A DNA stretch of 64,000 bases, from assembly GCA_030159075.1 (NCBI GenBank), contig BROG01000107.1, positions 1 through 64,000 on the forward strand, in the 5' to 3' direction. Position numbers and translations under genes: made by a program. The DNA is from Atrina japonica. Lineage: Eukaryota > Mollusca > Bivalvia > Pterioida > Pinnidae. Below the pieces are notes generated by a model. It saw only the letters and a list, made by a program, of their open reading frames with translations, had not been told where the DNA came from and did not search any database. Each line of letters starts with the position of its first letter. Position 1 is the first letter of the stretch. Below are positions 11,914 through 25,500 of this stretch, piece after piece.

Positions 11914-13275
11914 TCGATGCATGTGTAAATGTAAGTACTTTTTATATATTGTAGGAGTACCAAATGACGATGTGATAGTTTTTGTGACACAAAAAGATAT
12001 AAGCGATTCCCTGGATCTTACAAATTTGTTTTCTGCTGTTGATGATTTGATCGGAAAACCAAGTCAATTACATGGTATCGTGCCAGATGCAGCTTATTCT
12101 CTCATTGCAGTTAAAGGTAAAATTAATGTACTGGTATTAGTGTATGTAGTAATATCCGTATCGTTGTCATTTTAGGTGTACCAAAAAGGGAAAACATTTT
12201 ATAATTAGTGGAACAAGGACATGAAAAAGTTTTAGGGCAAAATAAATCAATACTCTTTGCTGCTACCGTTTTCACTAACTGACGTGTACTAATGGACACG
12301 AGTTTCGATTATTAATTTGTACTTCTTCATATTTAATTCTTTCACAGGAACAAATATCATGCAGGAAGATTTACAACTTTTAGCCGCTGATTTTGACTAT
12401 GTGGAGGCAAGAACAACGCTTGTTCTCGAAGACTCTAACTCTGAGTTTCTTGCCATTGCAAACAACAATCAAAAGGATTTTAAAAGCTTTACTGATATCA
12501 AGTCCTATAGCCTAACGTTTACTAGACCTATAATACAAGTGCACGATGATGTATCTTCTTGGGAAACAGGTGAGCAAGTTATTGTGAACTAATTTTTGTG
12601 TTCTGTGTTTTGTGTTTGTCTTCACCAGTTTGATTTATTTTATCTTTATCATCATCGTCCTCCTCCTCTTCCTCCCAGTCCTCCTCCTGTTCATCATCAT
12701 CATCACCATCATTATCATCATCATCATCATCATCATCAATGACCGGGTGGTTGAGTGTGGCAACATGTCATTATCCCCTCTAGTGAACATAATTTAACAA
12801 ACGGCCGATCGAAATATCATGTCGTTATGTTTGTCATGTATTCAAATTTGTGGTATTTCAAACTTAGTAATATATACTTTTGTTTGTGTTTCTGTAGGTA
12901 GCCAAGTGTTCATCACTTCAACAGATTATAGATGGCAACAAGTAGAAGAGTTTACACGCGAGAAGTGCCATACCTGTACTTCCAATCAAATTCGATTAAG
13001 TGGTAGGTAAAATCATCACTATTATAATCGTCATTATCACCGTTGTTATATTACGAGCTGATGTAGTCAACCTCGATTAGTTTAGTTCAAGACAGAGGTT
13101 CACCTGATAAATGCGATTTTCGGTTTTTTATATATTTTAATCTATGATCGAAACATAGACGACAATTACTGTACACTGAGATCTAAACACTTCCCATGTA
13201 AGAATACGTGCAAAATCTCAATGGCCACAGTGGTGTTGAGCATTTGAAAAATTACAAAGCCTGTTGGATTATGCG

Positions 13276-13351
<76 letters not shown>

Positions 13352-16300
13352 CTATGGAAGCCAGAATTTTAAGGCAAGTAATACCAATATAATATCATCA
13401 CTTAATGGCAGACCTAATGAGTGCTAGTGGTATGTGTCCCAAAACTAAAATAGATTTCAATATTTCAACTGTTGGTTTATATTCATTTTCAAAGTATACT
13501 TAAATTACTGATATCGATATAATATTGACATTTGTATTAATCGGATGCTTTTATTTTTGGTGTTACATACAGAAAAAAAAATCATATTGTCTTTCCAGGT
13601 CCTTTAAAATACACTCATTTCGGCCAAATTTACAAAAATGTGGACATGAGAGCTGAGGTTGGAGTAATGACCCATAACATTCGTATTCAGGGGGAGGTTA
13701 CTCCTGGTTACAACAATGGAGGACATATGAAGGTATATATCACCAAACAAAGCGTGTATTTCTGCCTCTGTTGGACGACAAAGAGTGAGAGGTGAGAGAT
13801 ATAAAGAGAGATGGGTAAAGTTATCGAGAGTTAGGTGAAAAGGAGAGATATAGGATGAAGGGTTGTGAAAACGAATTATGGTAGAAAGGCAGAAAATGCA
13901 ACAAAAAATAAAACTGAGAGCAAGAGAGAGAACGGTTGAAGTTTATAAATTGTTAAAGAAGCATCAATATTAGTTGAGCTTTCATCTTTCATACCATATT
14001 ACCGGGCAATACCGAAATTAAATGTATTACATTATTAATTCATAAAGCTAGACTACAGGTTAACCAAAGTAGAGTTGCACATTCGGGTTCTGTCAAAAAA
14101 CAAAAACATCACTGTCCAATTTTGTTTCGTCTGCGAACAGAAGCGAAACATAGGATGTTGGCGGCGGTGGGTACATTTCGTTTCAGGACAGAACTCTCAA
14201 ACTACTGGGTGGATTGGAATCATGCTTCATAATCATAATCCTCATGTTCCATAGATATTCCTTTCTGGGTACTAATATCAGTCTGACCTACGTACTGGAA
14301 ACTAGGTCACAGTCACTGAAAAATGATCCCCATGCACCTTAGATGTGACTTGATTTCTGGAAAGTAGGTCACGGTTTCTGTTATTGTTATTGATTATATA
14401 TCACCGCAGACGAGACATGTAACTCCTTGGAGCTCTTTCCAAAAATATGAATACATAGGTGAAACGTGATTCCATGTGTTAATATTTGTGTTGCCGAAAA
14501 CAGGCTGCTTCACTCATTATGATTCAATTTAAACTCGTTGTATTTGTAAGCGCCATTTTACCTGGGTAAAACAATTATTTTAATGACAAAATGTAACGAT
14601 TATGAAAAACAGGGACTTTTCGAAAGTAGACGCATATCTTGGAGTTTGTAGGGATTTTGAACAACGAAAAACAGTAGCATGTTATGTATATGAGTGGAAA
14701 TAGTGAAAATGCATATTAAGGTTTCTATATCCAAATCATAATATGTAATTTCAGGCAATTAAACATTTCAAAAGTGTACATATCGAAGGCGTGGAGTTTA
14801 CAAATATGGGCCAACCTCTTGTACTCGGTAAGTAAGATTAAGGAGCAGACGGAAATAAGATTTAAAAAAATACAAAACCAGAAGAGAGAAATAGAAAGAG
14901 AGATGAAATATATTATAAAGAAAATTTATTGATTTGCAAAAAGTTCAATAAACACATCTTTTATCACAATTTACAGGAAGGTTTTGTTTTGTGCCTCTGT
15001 GGTGGACAGAAACGCTTAATGAACCATCTTGTCTCATTTGCTTTGTAAAACGTCTATACATTTTCAGGTCGGTATCCTGCCCATTTCCATATGTGTGAAG
15101 ATTTAGCCGATAAATCTCTGTACAGTAACTTAGCTTATGTCCGGTACAACTCATTCCACCACAACCAGTTCCGATGTCTGACAATTCATGGAACACAGAA
15201 TCTCGTGGTTTGTAAACTCATAAGATTTTATTAGGAAAGTACATTGCTACTTCTCAAACCATATATAATTTGTTTCCGAGCATATGAATTGTTCATCACT
15301 TGCTTAAACATTTATGCTCCTCAACCGAAGATTTGTGCATTTGCTTGTGTTTGTCGTCATCTCAATAAATAAAACGGACAAACAGTAAAACGTTATTAAT
15401 GGTTAAGTATATACATTATATGGTATATTTTCACTTTGCGATGATGAAATCCCTGTCACTGTCATACCAGTAAAAACTATAGGGAATAACGGTTGATATA
15501 TTATGGATATGATATTGCCAATGTTAAACATATAATATGTTCTAAGAGCGACCAATCTATGATACTAAACAATAAATCTTACTTGACATATATACTTACA
15601 TTGAAGTTTATGTTCCTCTTTTCTTTCCATCAATTATTTTGGCCTTTATTATTCATTTTTTCTATGTCAGTAGCGCGCTCGACACTTGATCGTGAGGTCG
15701 TGAGTTCGAGTCCAGCGGGCGGCAGGTAGGATTCCTGTTCTTCGGATGAGTCAGTAAAAACCGAGGTCCCCTGTCACAGTAGGTGTCGGCACGTTAAAGA
15801 ACCCTCACTGTTTAATGGCCGTAAGTGCCGATCATAGGCCAAACTTTAATGCTCTTAACCGGAATTGGTGACGTCTCCATATGAGTGAAAGATTCTTGAG
15901 TGGGACGTAAACAACAATACAACAAAAAATCCTTTTTCTATAACTAATAAACCTTCGATTGTAACAGGGCATATTATGTATTTAGTCTTTTAAATAATGT
16001 AACAATATTGTAAACCATATATATATTTTAAGGTTTCATAGAAGAGAGGTGTAAACAATAACCAACTATGTAAAATATTGGAACAACATTGAACATTATT
16101 GAGACGTTTGTTACAGGTGACCGGTAATGTGTGTTATGACACCTTTGGTCATGGATACTTTCTTGAGGATGGTGGTGAAAAATTTACAACATTGATTGGT
16201 AACCTAGGGGTAGGGACAAAAAAATGGAAAGGCGATATTCAGAACGGAGTAACAGGAGCGCTTCCAAGTGATGTGTAAATATCCTTTCCTAGTCATACCT

Positions 16301-17747
16301 TGTTCCATCTAATCTTATTATTCAATAATGCAATATCAAATTATTTTACAAATGAACGCTTGTCAGAGTGCATTTATTGTCAATATGGATGCCGTTTGGG
16401 TGGAATATAAATAGAATGCCGTTCATTCGTTATATTTACAAATAGTTCTCAAATTAAAAATCAAAATAATGGAATCGAATATCCCGCCTCACACGTGATC
16501 AGTCTCATTATAATAGAACAGCGAAGTTCAAGGTAGATCAGTAAAATATAGATTTTTCTTCTGAATAAAATATATCTTGGTGCGACGTCATGTTGTGAAT
16601 GAAGCTACGTCATTATGTACGTCATATGAAGAACTTCATTTATAGCTGATATAAACGCCGTCTAAATTGACACCGAGTCTATGGGGAACTTTGCGGGAAA
16701 TGTAAATACGGTAAAACCTGCTTTAGCGACCGCCTGGTCATAAGGACCGTTTTTGCTGTCCCTAATAGTACCATTTGTATACAAATTAACCTCTACATAA
16801 AGACCACCTCCCTATAAAAAGGTTTTGTTGTGCCCTAAGAGAGTCTTTATAATGCATGTTTCACTGTAATGTAATATCTAGAATACACCATAATAAAGAA
16901 ACAGATAATTGCTTGTTAAAGTAATTTTGATTCTCTTTTTTCAGTAATCCGTCGACGTTTTGGCTAACTAACCCACTAGTTACGGTAAAACATAATGTTG
17001 CCGCCGGAAGTGATGTAAGTGCTTTACTATTTTTTAGTTTCTGTGCATATGATGAATTTCTTTAAATATTTACTTCGTCATTGAAGCTAATTTATTGAAA
17101 GTATTGAATTTCCGAGATGATATAAAGACAGTGATGGTATAAAACATTTTTCTAAAAATATATGGATGTAATAATTCGGCAAAGATATGTGATATTCCAT
17201 TGACATTCCTCGATATTTTCTGAAATAGTATGTGCCGAAATTGATATGTATTTTCTTTTGTCAAATATGAATTTTTTTGTCAATATTGTTAGATGAAAAG
17301 GTAAAAAATACCGCCGACATTCATATTTTAGATGTATAGTGATATTATACACAAAAGAGAATCTTGTAGCCTCTTTTTAAATCACTTGAATTGTGTTTCA
17401 TCTTTAAGGGTGCTGGCTTTTGGTTTACATACCCACTTCAGCCAGTGGGACCGTCAAGAGAAAAGAACTGGTACGCTGAATTTGAAGCAAGACATACAAA
17501 AATTATTAAATTTGAGAGTAATGTTGCGCATTCCAATAAAAAGGTATATTACTAGAAAAATATCATTTTGTAAATTGTTTTGCTTGTATAATGGTGTTAA
17601 ACGACATTTAGTACCTTTAAGGTTAATGACAAATATAAGATTAGTTCCCTTTTTTATCTTTATTTATTTCTTTCATTTACTTTTCATATTCGTCTTGTAC
17701 TAGTAATTCTTCGTCTTCTTCTTCTTCTTCATCTTCTTCTTCTTCTT

Positions 17748-17778
<31 letters not shown>

Positions 17779-20700
17779 TTATTATTATTATTATTATTAT
17801 TATTCCTCTTTTCACCTTCTCGTTCTGTTTCTATCTCTCACCTGTTGATGTTGCTTTTGTGCTGGTTTATATATCTTAATAGCACATTTCATTTTTATAG
17901 GCGGGATTGTTTGTGGACAATACTATACACGATGATCTCACAGTTCACGCATACAACAAGTACGACCCGAAAGAAAACCCGTTAGACAAATCATCGAAAT
18001 CAATTTCTGCTTACTTCGATAGATTTACAGGTGAGATTTTGTTATATACTGTTCATGGTCCTCGTTGGCCGTTGCTGTCTGTCCATGTGCCTTGTATGTA
18101 AAACAATTTAATTCCCTATCAAAAACAGGTAAGTGTATCGGTAAGACAATTTTAGAAGACAGTGATTGATGAAAAGTAGAAATTCTCCAGGTATTACATT
18201 TTCCTTCCATAGTAATACACCCTCATGCCATCTGTCTTTAAGTTGTAAAACCTTGTTTGTTTATTGTTGTAAATAGTTTTTGAAAAATATGTTAGAAGAC
18301 CGTTCAGGCCCATTATGGTCTCTTGTTTGTTTATGGTATATTAATGATGTTATGAACCGTTCATTAATGTAATATATTTACTGTATATCTATATAAAAAT
18401 CGCTGGCCGCACAACGCTATACGTATACAGAATTAATTTTTCAGAAAAGTTTCAAATTACATAAAATGACTTTTACAAGTGAATCAATACTATTTCAATT
18501 CAAAATCCGAAAAGTTCTTACTTTTTTAGGTTTTAAGAATATTCTTCAGAATGTTTGGATTAGAGGAGAACTGATGGTCATGCGGAACTGTTCGTAAGTT
18601 TGTTTCTGACATATCTTTCATTGTGGTGCTTGATTTTCCTTGACACCTTATATCACTTAAACAATTTTGTAGGTCCTTATTTGGCCAATACCCATGATGT
18701 ATGTATATTGATTGTATTGACGTATGAACACATTGGTATGATTCTTTGTATATGCTATAAATATATTAACGGATATTTTTATATCAAAAGTATAGTGTTA
18801 TAAAAATTTTGAATAAAACTATCACCTACTATGACTAATATATTTGTATTTTTTTCAAATGAGATTCAATTAAATACTCTAAATGCCATAGAAAATGATA
18901 ATTTTATCATTTACTTTTCCCAAGGCACGCGGAGGAGCTACGCTCGTGCTTAATCTCAACGCGTCAATGATCTCGTGCATGTCTGCTGATACGGATAGAA
19001 ACATATGTGTAGTTTTGTTTAAATGCCTCTTGGTTGGTCAATTAGCATTGACTGTTTTCTACTGACTCGATATTTTGGGAGTGAAAGTGTCTAGTAAGGT
19101 AATATAAATGTACAGATATTGAATGGTTCAAGTTTGATGACCTCTATTCACTTAAATGTGTGTATGCTGTCTGAAGTGTGTGTTCAAAATGAAATTATAT
19201 CTACGCCAATGTTTTCGTCTATAATTGACCTATCGTCAAATGTCTGACGCGTGGCTCTCCAATTGCGTTTTTGACGTCATTCGATTGTGACGTCATAATC
19301 ACACGTATGTTTGACGGGCCATTTGATTGTGACGTCATAATGGAAAAGTTCCGTGTCGGGAATTTGGCGATAGGTCAATTATCTGTCATATAAAAACTTT
19401 TTGAATATAGTGAATTGAAACAATATAATAAATATGACATTCCTAGGAAGTGGTACTGAAAATTATAAACGCTTGAGAATGCATTTTCTCTGGGTAATAA
19501 TTTCCACTACCACCCTCCTCTCAAGACTTTGATATTTATATATTGCAAAACCGGGTAGAGTGCGACTTAGTCCTAACAGATTCTGCTAGACTAGTTGTAA
19601 AAGAATAAATGAAATGATAAACTTAAAACCTGATGATGAATCACTATTTATCTTTAAAGAGTTTTTATTTTGATCAATACAGATCTTTAATTACCATGCA
19701 TAATAACTAAATAATGCAGATAATCTATTCAAGCATGTTATTACAGATTTAGATCTACATTTAGATATTTTATATTTATTTAATTCGTGTTTTATGCCAC
19801 TATCGGCAGATTTTGGTTAATAGGCGAGGCCATAATTTTTACATGATAATATTGCATGATATTAAAGAGATTACTTCTCTCAGAATATGAAGTTATTTTG
19901 AACGTTTTTGATAACATGCTGAAGCTTTTTCCGATTAAATTTCAGCAACGGTATAGGAAAACAAATTCACTGGATAAAACATTACTACAAACATGAAAAT
20001 GCAAACGTTACTATAAAAACAATAATAGCGTAGCAATAATTTAACCAATCACATATATCGATGATCATAAAGAACCAATCAAATACATGAAAAAAATGAT
20101 ATATAATAATCCAGAGCATGATGTATTGCCAAAATGCATCACAATTTGTCAACGTTATAATGTAACTTTTATGCGAGATATTCCAAATCAAGAAATATAA
20201 ACATTGTATTCTGTTATTCAGTTTGTCTGACAGTCTTGTTGGCGCCGAAATAATCAGGTAAGTTATAAAAGTCAAATATGCATTAATTTGTTCACGATGT
20301 TTTATTTTTTTTATTTTTTCATAACGATTGACTCGCAAGCGAGATGTGCCTAGTTTAAGTTAAGGTGACGGGTTATACCTAAAACTCTGAAAACAAAACT
20401 GTGACCGATTTTCCAAATGCTCGGGATAAAAAGTGGAACTTACGGATATTTTACAGACACTTAGTATCACGGCTGCCGTGACACGGTAAAGGACACTAAA
20501 TACATTTGAATTATTCCACGGCTCTTGATAAGTTGTTTTTATTTAAATTATGTTACACACATGTCTCTTATTTTGACAAATTTTGTATTGTTTCAGTACC
20601 TTTCTTACCATTTTCATGTACCGAAAACTGCTAAAACATGTTTGTTTTTCTTTCTCTGATTTGCACCAGTCAAAACTGAACTCCAACACAGACCAGGCGA

Positions 20701-20992
20701 TTCTCCTGGCATTGTGTAAAAACGACAATGAAGCCACTTATCGGATGATGTAATACTTTAAAATTCATTATTTGATTTTAAATATGAATAATTTTCCATT
20801 ACTTTATGATAAAGTTTGAAATTTATATATTTTAGACAGTTCAAGCTATATCAACGATTGGAAAATTGTGTTATATTGGGTGATTCCATTAATACAGGGG
20901 AGCCAGAGGAAGTCAAGCTTGAAAATGGAACAAGAATGATGTGGCCTAGTTCATCTCCTCAGCCACATAAATTGTAAATATCTTGTCTTGCA

Positions 20993-21085
<93 letters not shown>

Positions 21086-22553
21086 CAGTCTTGGAACACA
21101 ATTTGTTTAAACAGAGAAGACTATTCCTGATAAATGATTTCAAAATATAGTTTATCATTTTATATTAGATTTAAAGATTTCAATAAGCAAATTGAAAGTT
21201 TGGAAATATATACCATGATAATTACAAAAACACTACTTAAAGTTCGCCACAAGTTTTTCATCTTTACTCTTAATCTTAAAATGCGATATGAACCTTATAT
21301 TATATCAAGAACGCTACATGTTTTTTATATAAAATATGACGTGGTGATAAAAATAGTCTAACTTGTACGTTGATTAATGACAAAAATAGATAGATAAACT
21401 AATCAAATAGGTTGTGACATACATAACCTTAAATATTCAATGAACATCCTTCCGAATAATACTTTGATATTATCACACAATTTATTCATCCAGACAAAAA
21501 TTAAAAATAATTTTCTGTATGAAGTTTGACTACAGTTGTTGACGAGGATTTATTTTCTCACTTATTTCATCTGAAATTGACTCGCGGTGGAAGAGACCGG
21601 TCACAAAAGATCCTACTCCACCATGTCACCTGAGTTCACCTTTGCATTTGATATATGTGACTTTAGTAGATCATTTAACTATATTCTATCGTTTCAGTTG
21701 GGAAACAAGACTAGGATATGTCTTCAACAAAGGACCTAATTTTGTTGAGAACGTTTATTTTGATCACTTCAAATCTACCGATTACTACGCTGCTGCAGCT
21801 TTAGGATTTAAAGATTGTTCGGAATCATTCCATAACACCAGAAGTCAAGTGAAAAATGTCACGTTTGCATTCGACGACCCAGAAGTAAGTCTTTCCGTAT
21901 TAATCAATAAATGCTCGTAATGAAATATTAATATGAATACTGAAGTTGCACCTTTCCTGCGATGTTGTAAAGAAACGCTGGCTATGCTACGCGACACTAA
22001 CTGCTTGGCTATTGAAATAAGACATGGAATATACATGAATTCTATAGTAATAAACAAAATGTACCAGACTGGTATGATAGGACACGTTATCTACTGAACT
22101 GAAGTAGTAAGTGTAAGAAAAGTACTTTACAGCTTAATCATTTCCAGCTGTTGTATCAGAGCATATGGTAAATACTAAACTGTCGTGTTTTACAGGTGGT
22201 ATAGTTAGTTCCACGTAATAAAATACATGATCATTTAAGTATATACTGTGTATATCCGACCTTCCGTATACGAACATTGTCTGTCGTGAATAGTGATATT
22301 TAAATTTGCATTCATATCTTCCAGGAGGGAAATCGCGTGTTTGATTCGGATGAAAACATCGGAAATGGCTGTTCTAGGGATGGCGATATCATAAAAAATT
22401 TCCGAGATATCGATGGCGATGTTACTGGAAGAGTATCTCATGTGTTAAGACCTATTGGTTTCCATATAACGGACAAATGTCATATAAGAAGTAACTGGAA
22501 TAAAGCATGGTGTACAGATAGATACGGCACAGTAAGTAAAACACAGACACACA

Positions 22554-22590
<37 letters not shown>

Positions 22591-25500
22591 CAACAAGTTA
22601 TGTTGATTGAATTTTGATTAAAAATTATTTTGAATGTGGTTTTATATTTTTATCAATTTAAATGGGAGATTGAAATTTCAATTTAAAGTTTATATTTTAT
22701 TTTTATACTTATTTGTTTCTACTTTAGGTGGACTTCTGGTACAGAGACCAACAAGATAACTTGGTAACAATGATTCGAACAGACGCACCATATGCTAGCG
22801 ACACAGTGGACGCAGGCATGGCGACACACTTTCTTGTTATACTTGGCGGAAGTCACAACTACCTAAGTTACATGGAGGGCACACTTCCAGGAAAAATAAG
22901 AATAAAAGGACAAGATGTTACCAAGTATTTAGAAAAAAATATTTTTATATTGATTCGCACATTTTTGTTAACCTGGTTGGTATATGTATAAATGTTTAGA
23001 ATACATTATCAAAAAGCCCTTTTCATTGTAACCATCTTTTTTTCTGTCACATGTGATTGACGATTTCCCTTAATATATTACCAACATTAGCGTCACATTA
23101 ACATTTCATTTAGCACTGGCACAATTGATGTGCTACAATTTGCATCTTTTAAACGTTGTAAGGAACTCTATTAAATATCTCATCAGGGGACTGCATGCAA
23201 AGGAACCACTATTTGCTATTTAAGTTATTTTAAAAAATATATTTCATCATGTCCTGTCAACCACTATATTCTCTATATAGTCTGATTTATTCTACTAGAA
23301 AACATATATTTAGATATTTCAAACTTTGAAGTGTTACATTAGACACCGAGGTTACATGTCCATCTACATTGAACCATCCACTTAATCATGCATATTTATT
23401 ACTGTACCTCTCCAGATAACGCTATGGTTATACATCTCCAGACAACAGTACGGCTATACTTCTACAGATAACACTATAACTATACCCCTCCAGACAACAC
23501 CACGGTTATACTTCTCCAGACAACACCAGGGCTATACTGCTCCAGACAAGACTACGGACATATCTCTCCAGACAACACTATGACTATACCTCTCCAGACA
23601 ACACTAGGACTTTACTTCTCCAGACAACAGCACACTTATACCTCTTCAGACAACACTATAAATATACATCTCCAGACAACACAACATCTATACCTCTTCA
23701 GAAAACACTACGATTATATCTCTCCAGACAACACTACGGCTATACATCCCAAGACAACACTATGACTATACCTCTCCAGAAACTATACCTCTCCAGACAA
23801 CACTATGGATATACATCTCCAGACAACACTATGACTATACAACACTATCTGATGTTTGTTTGATTTAATTCAGTAATATTAATTTTACCTTTATGGCATT
23901 CTGATATAATATGGTGTCCATTTTTCATCTTGCAAAAACTCATGTATCAGAATTTCTTATTCCACCTATACTTGCATTAACAGTTATTTTAAGTATATTA
24001 GCCTATAAGGTTTTATTCTATATTACAACCAACAAATTTTCATATAATTGTTGATATACATAGATATATCAATGATTTTTTATTCTTTGTTATATTTGTT
24101 AAATATATTTCTTTTTCTTTTTTTCATATTTACAATAAAAATTTTATGCAAAATTTCAATCTAGTTTTACTATCTAAAGATAATTTTGTAGGGGTTTTAA
24201 TCCTTTTTTGTGGAGCTGAGGTAGGTGTTGATGGCTTTTGTATTTTTTACTGTGTGACTAATAATGCATTGCCCTTTTTATACATTAGATCATTTATTAC
24301 GAAGTATCTTCCTCAGGAAATATTGGGTACGTGTAGGATTTTGCATTCCAAGGGATGCTTTATTCAGCACCAAATACACAATAGGGGACAAGGAAATTAT
24401 CACAGAAGAAGTAGATAGCCTCCAGGAAGTCGACAATGATGATGCTGGGGGAAAGTATTACATCGACGACAACGTAGGGTATGTTGAATATATTCCATGT
24501 TAGAAATCAATACAAAATGTTTACTGAACCCAATGGATTACAGATTTATTGCATGTGTTCGGTCGGCAGGGGACCATACTTCCGTCTTTATTTAATATTC
24601 TGATTTTGTTACGGTCATGTAAACGTTATATGTAAACTAAAAGTATTTATCATTTTCTTGTGTTATCTTCACAGGGTAATATTCTTTAAACTCATTCATG
24701 ATATTGAGTTTGCATCTGACGATAAGCACTCCTGTCCTGAGAGTAGGTGTCCGCAATTTGAAATCAAATTTCAGTCGGGCGACAGTAATGATATGAATTG
24801 TACCCAACGATTTCTAGAGGTCCAAGAATACCTCCAACCGTCTTCAGTAAGTAAACTATATTTCTTGACTATCTTTATGTGTTTATATGTATTGATATTA
24901 TCAAGATTGACCGAAATTAGAATTTTTGCAGACAAATGGAAAACGTGTTCACGCATATAGGGAACATACATGTATATATTTTCTCTAAAAATACTATTTT
25001 GGTCTATAAAACTTTGCTCATAGAACATGAATAGCCAGTGACACAATAACGTTGATACTTCTGCTCCAGTTTCTCATTGTGCTCTAATGTCCTTTCACAA
25101 ATCCTGATTTACATTATAACCGTCAATAGCATCATTAATTATGATCTGTTTTCGAAAAAAATAGGGTAATGCATTAACAGACACAGACAAACTCCAAGCT
25201 ACCGCAGGAGAAAACCCACCGACGGTATGTATTGCAGGAAATATCAAAATCATATAATTCATATATCTCAAAATGGCTAGATGTATGATACATAAGTTAA
25301 ATGTAAAATTGCAAAAGTTATATATCAATAGTTTCCAAATTGTAAACATGACATGATACATAAGTTGTATGAGAAATCATAAATGTGATATGATACATGA
25401 GTTGTCTCAGAGATTATAACAGTGATATGATACATTAATTGTATCAGAAATAATTAAAGTGATATGATACATTAGTTGTATCAGAGATTATCAGTGATAT

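Larger units (their letters stand above)
13599..20973 (+). other. Gene A exons 8-17: right-handed parallel beta-helix core
   Basis: Exons 8-17 encode about residues 385-744 and are the best-matched part to CEMIP/TMEM2. Landmarks are EGVEFTNMGQP (exon 9), YPAHFHMCED and the following HH-N-FRCLTIHGTQNLVV (exon 10), GYFLEDGGE and the GALPSDV end (exon 11), NPSTFWLTNP and HNVAAGSD (exon 12), GFWFTYP and FESNVAHSN (exon 13), and a VWIRGELMV repeat (exon 15). These align in order with the vertebrate YPIHFH, CFFLEDG, NNNLINNAAAGS, HSN and AW-RGGD landmarks (from memory of the family). The His-rich YPAHFH and the Glu-Asp-Gly turn are retained. The helix is broken into many small exons with mixed phases, as in gene B. 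Confidence 0.85.

Noticed and set aside
15664..15740. Functional tRNA gene
   Set aside because: A/B-box-like sequence is present but it leads into a SINE body and no full cloverleaf can be drawn.
24289..24316. Earlier acceptor (ATTAG at ~24289) for gene A exon 21
   Set aside because: Joining exon 20 there reads into an in-frame TAG-containing sequence; the CAG at 24316 keeps a long conserved-looking frame.
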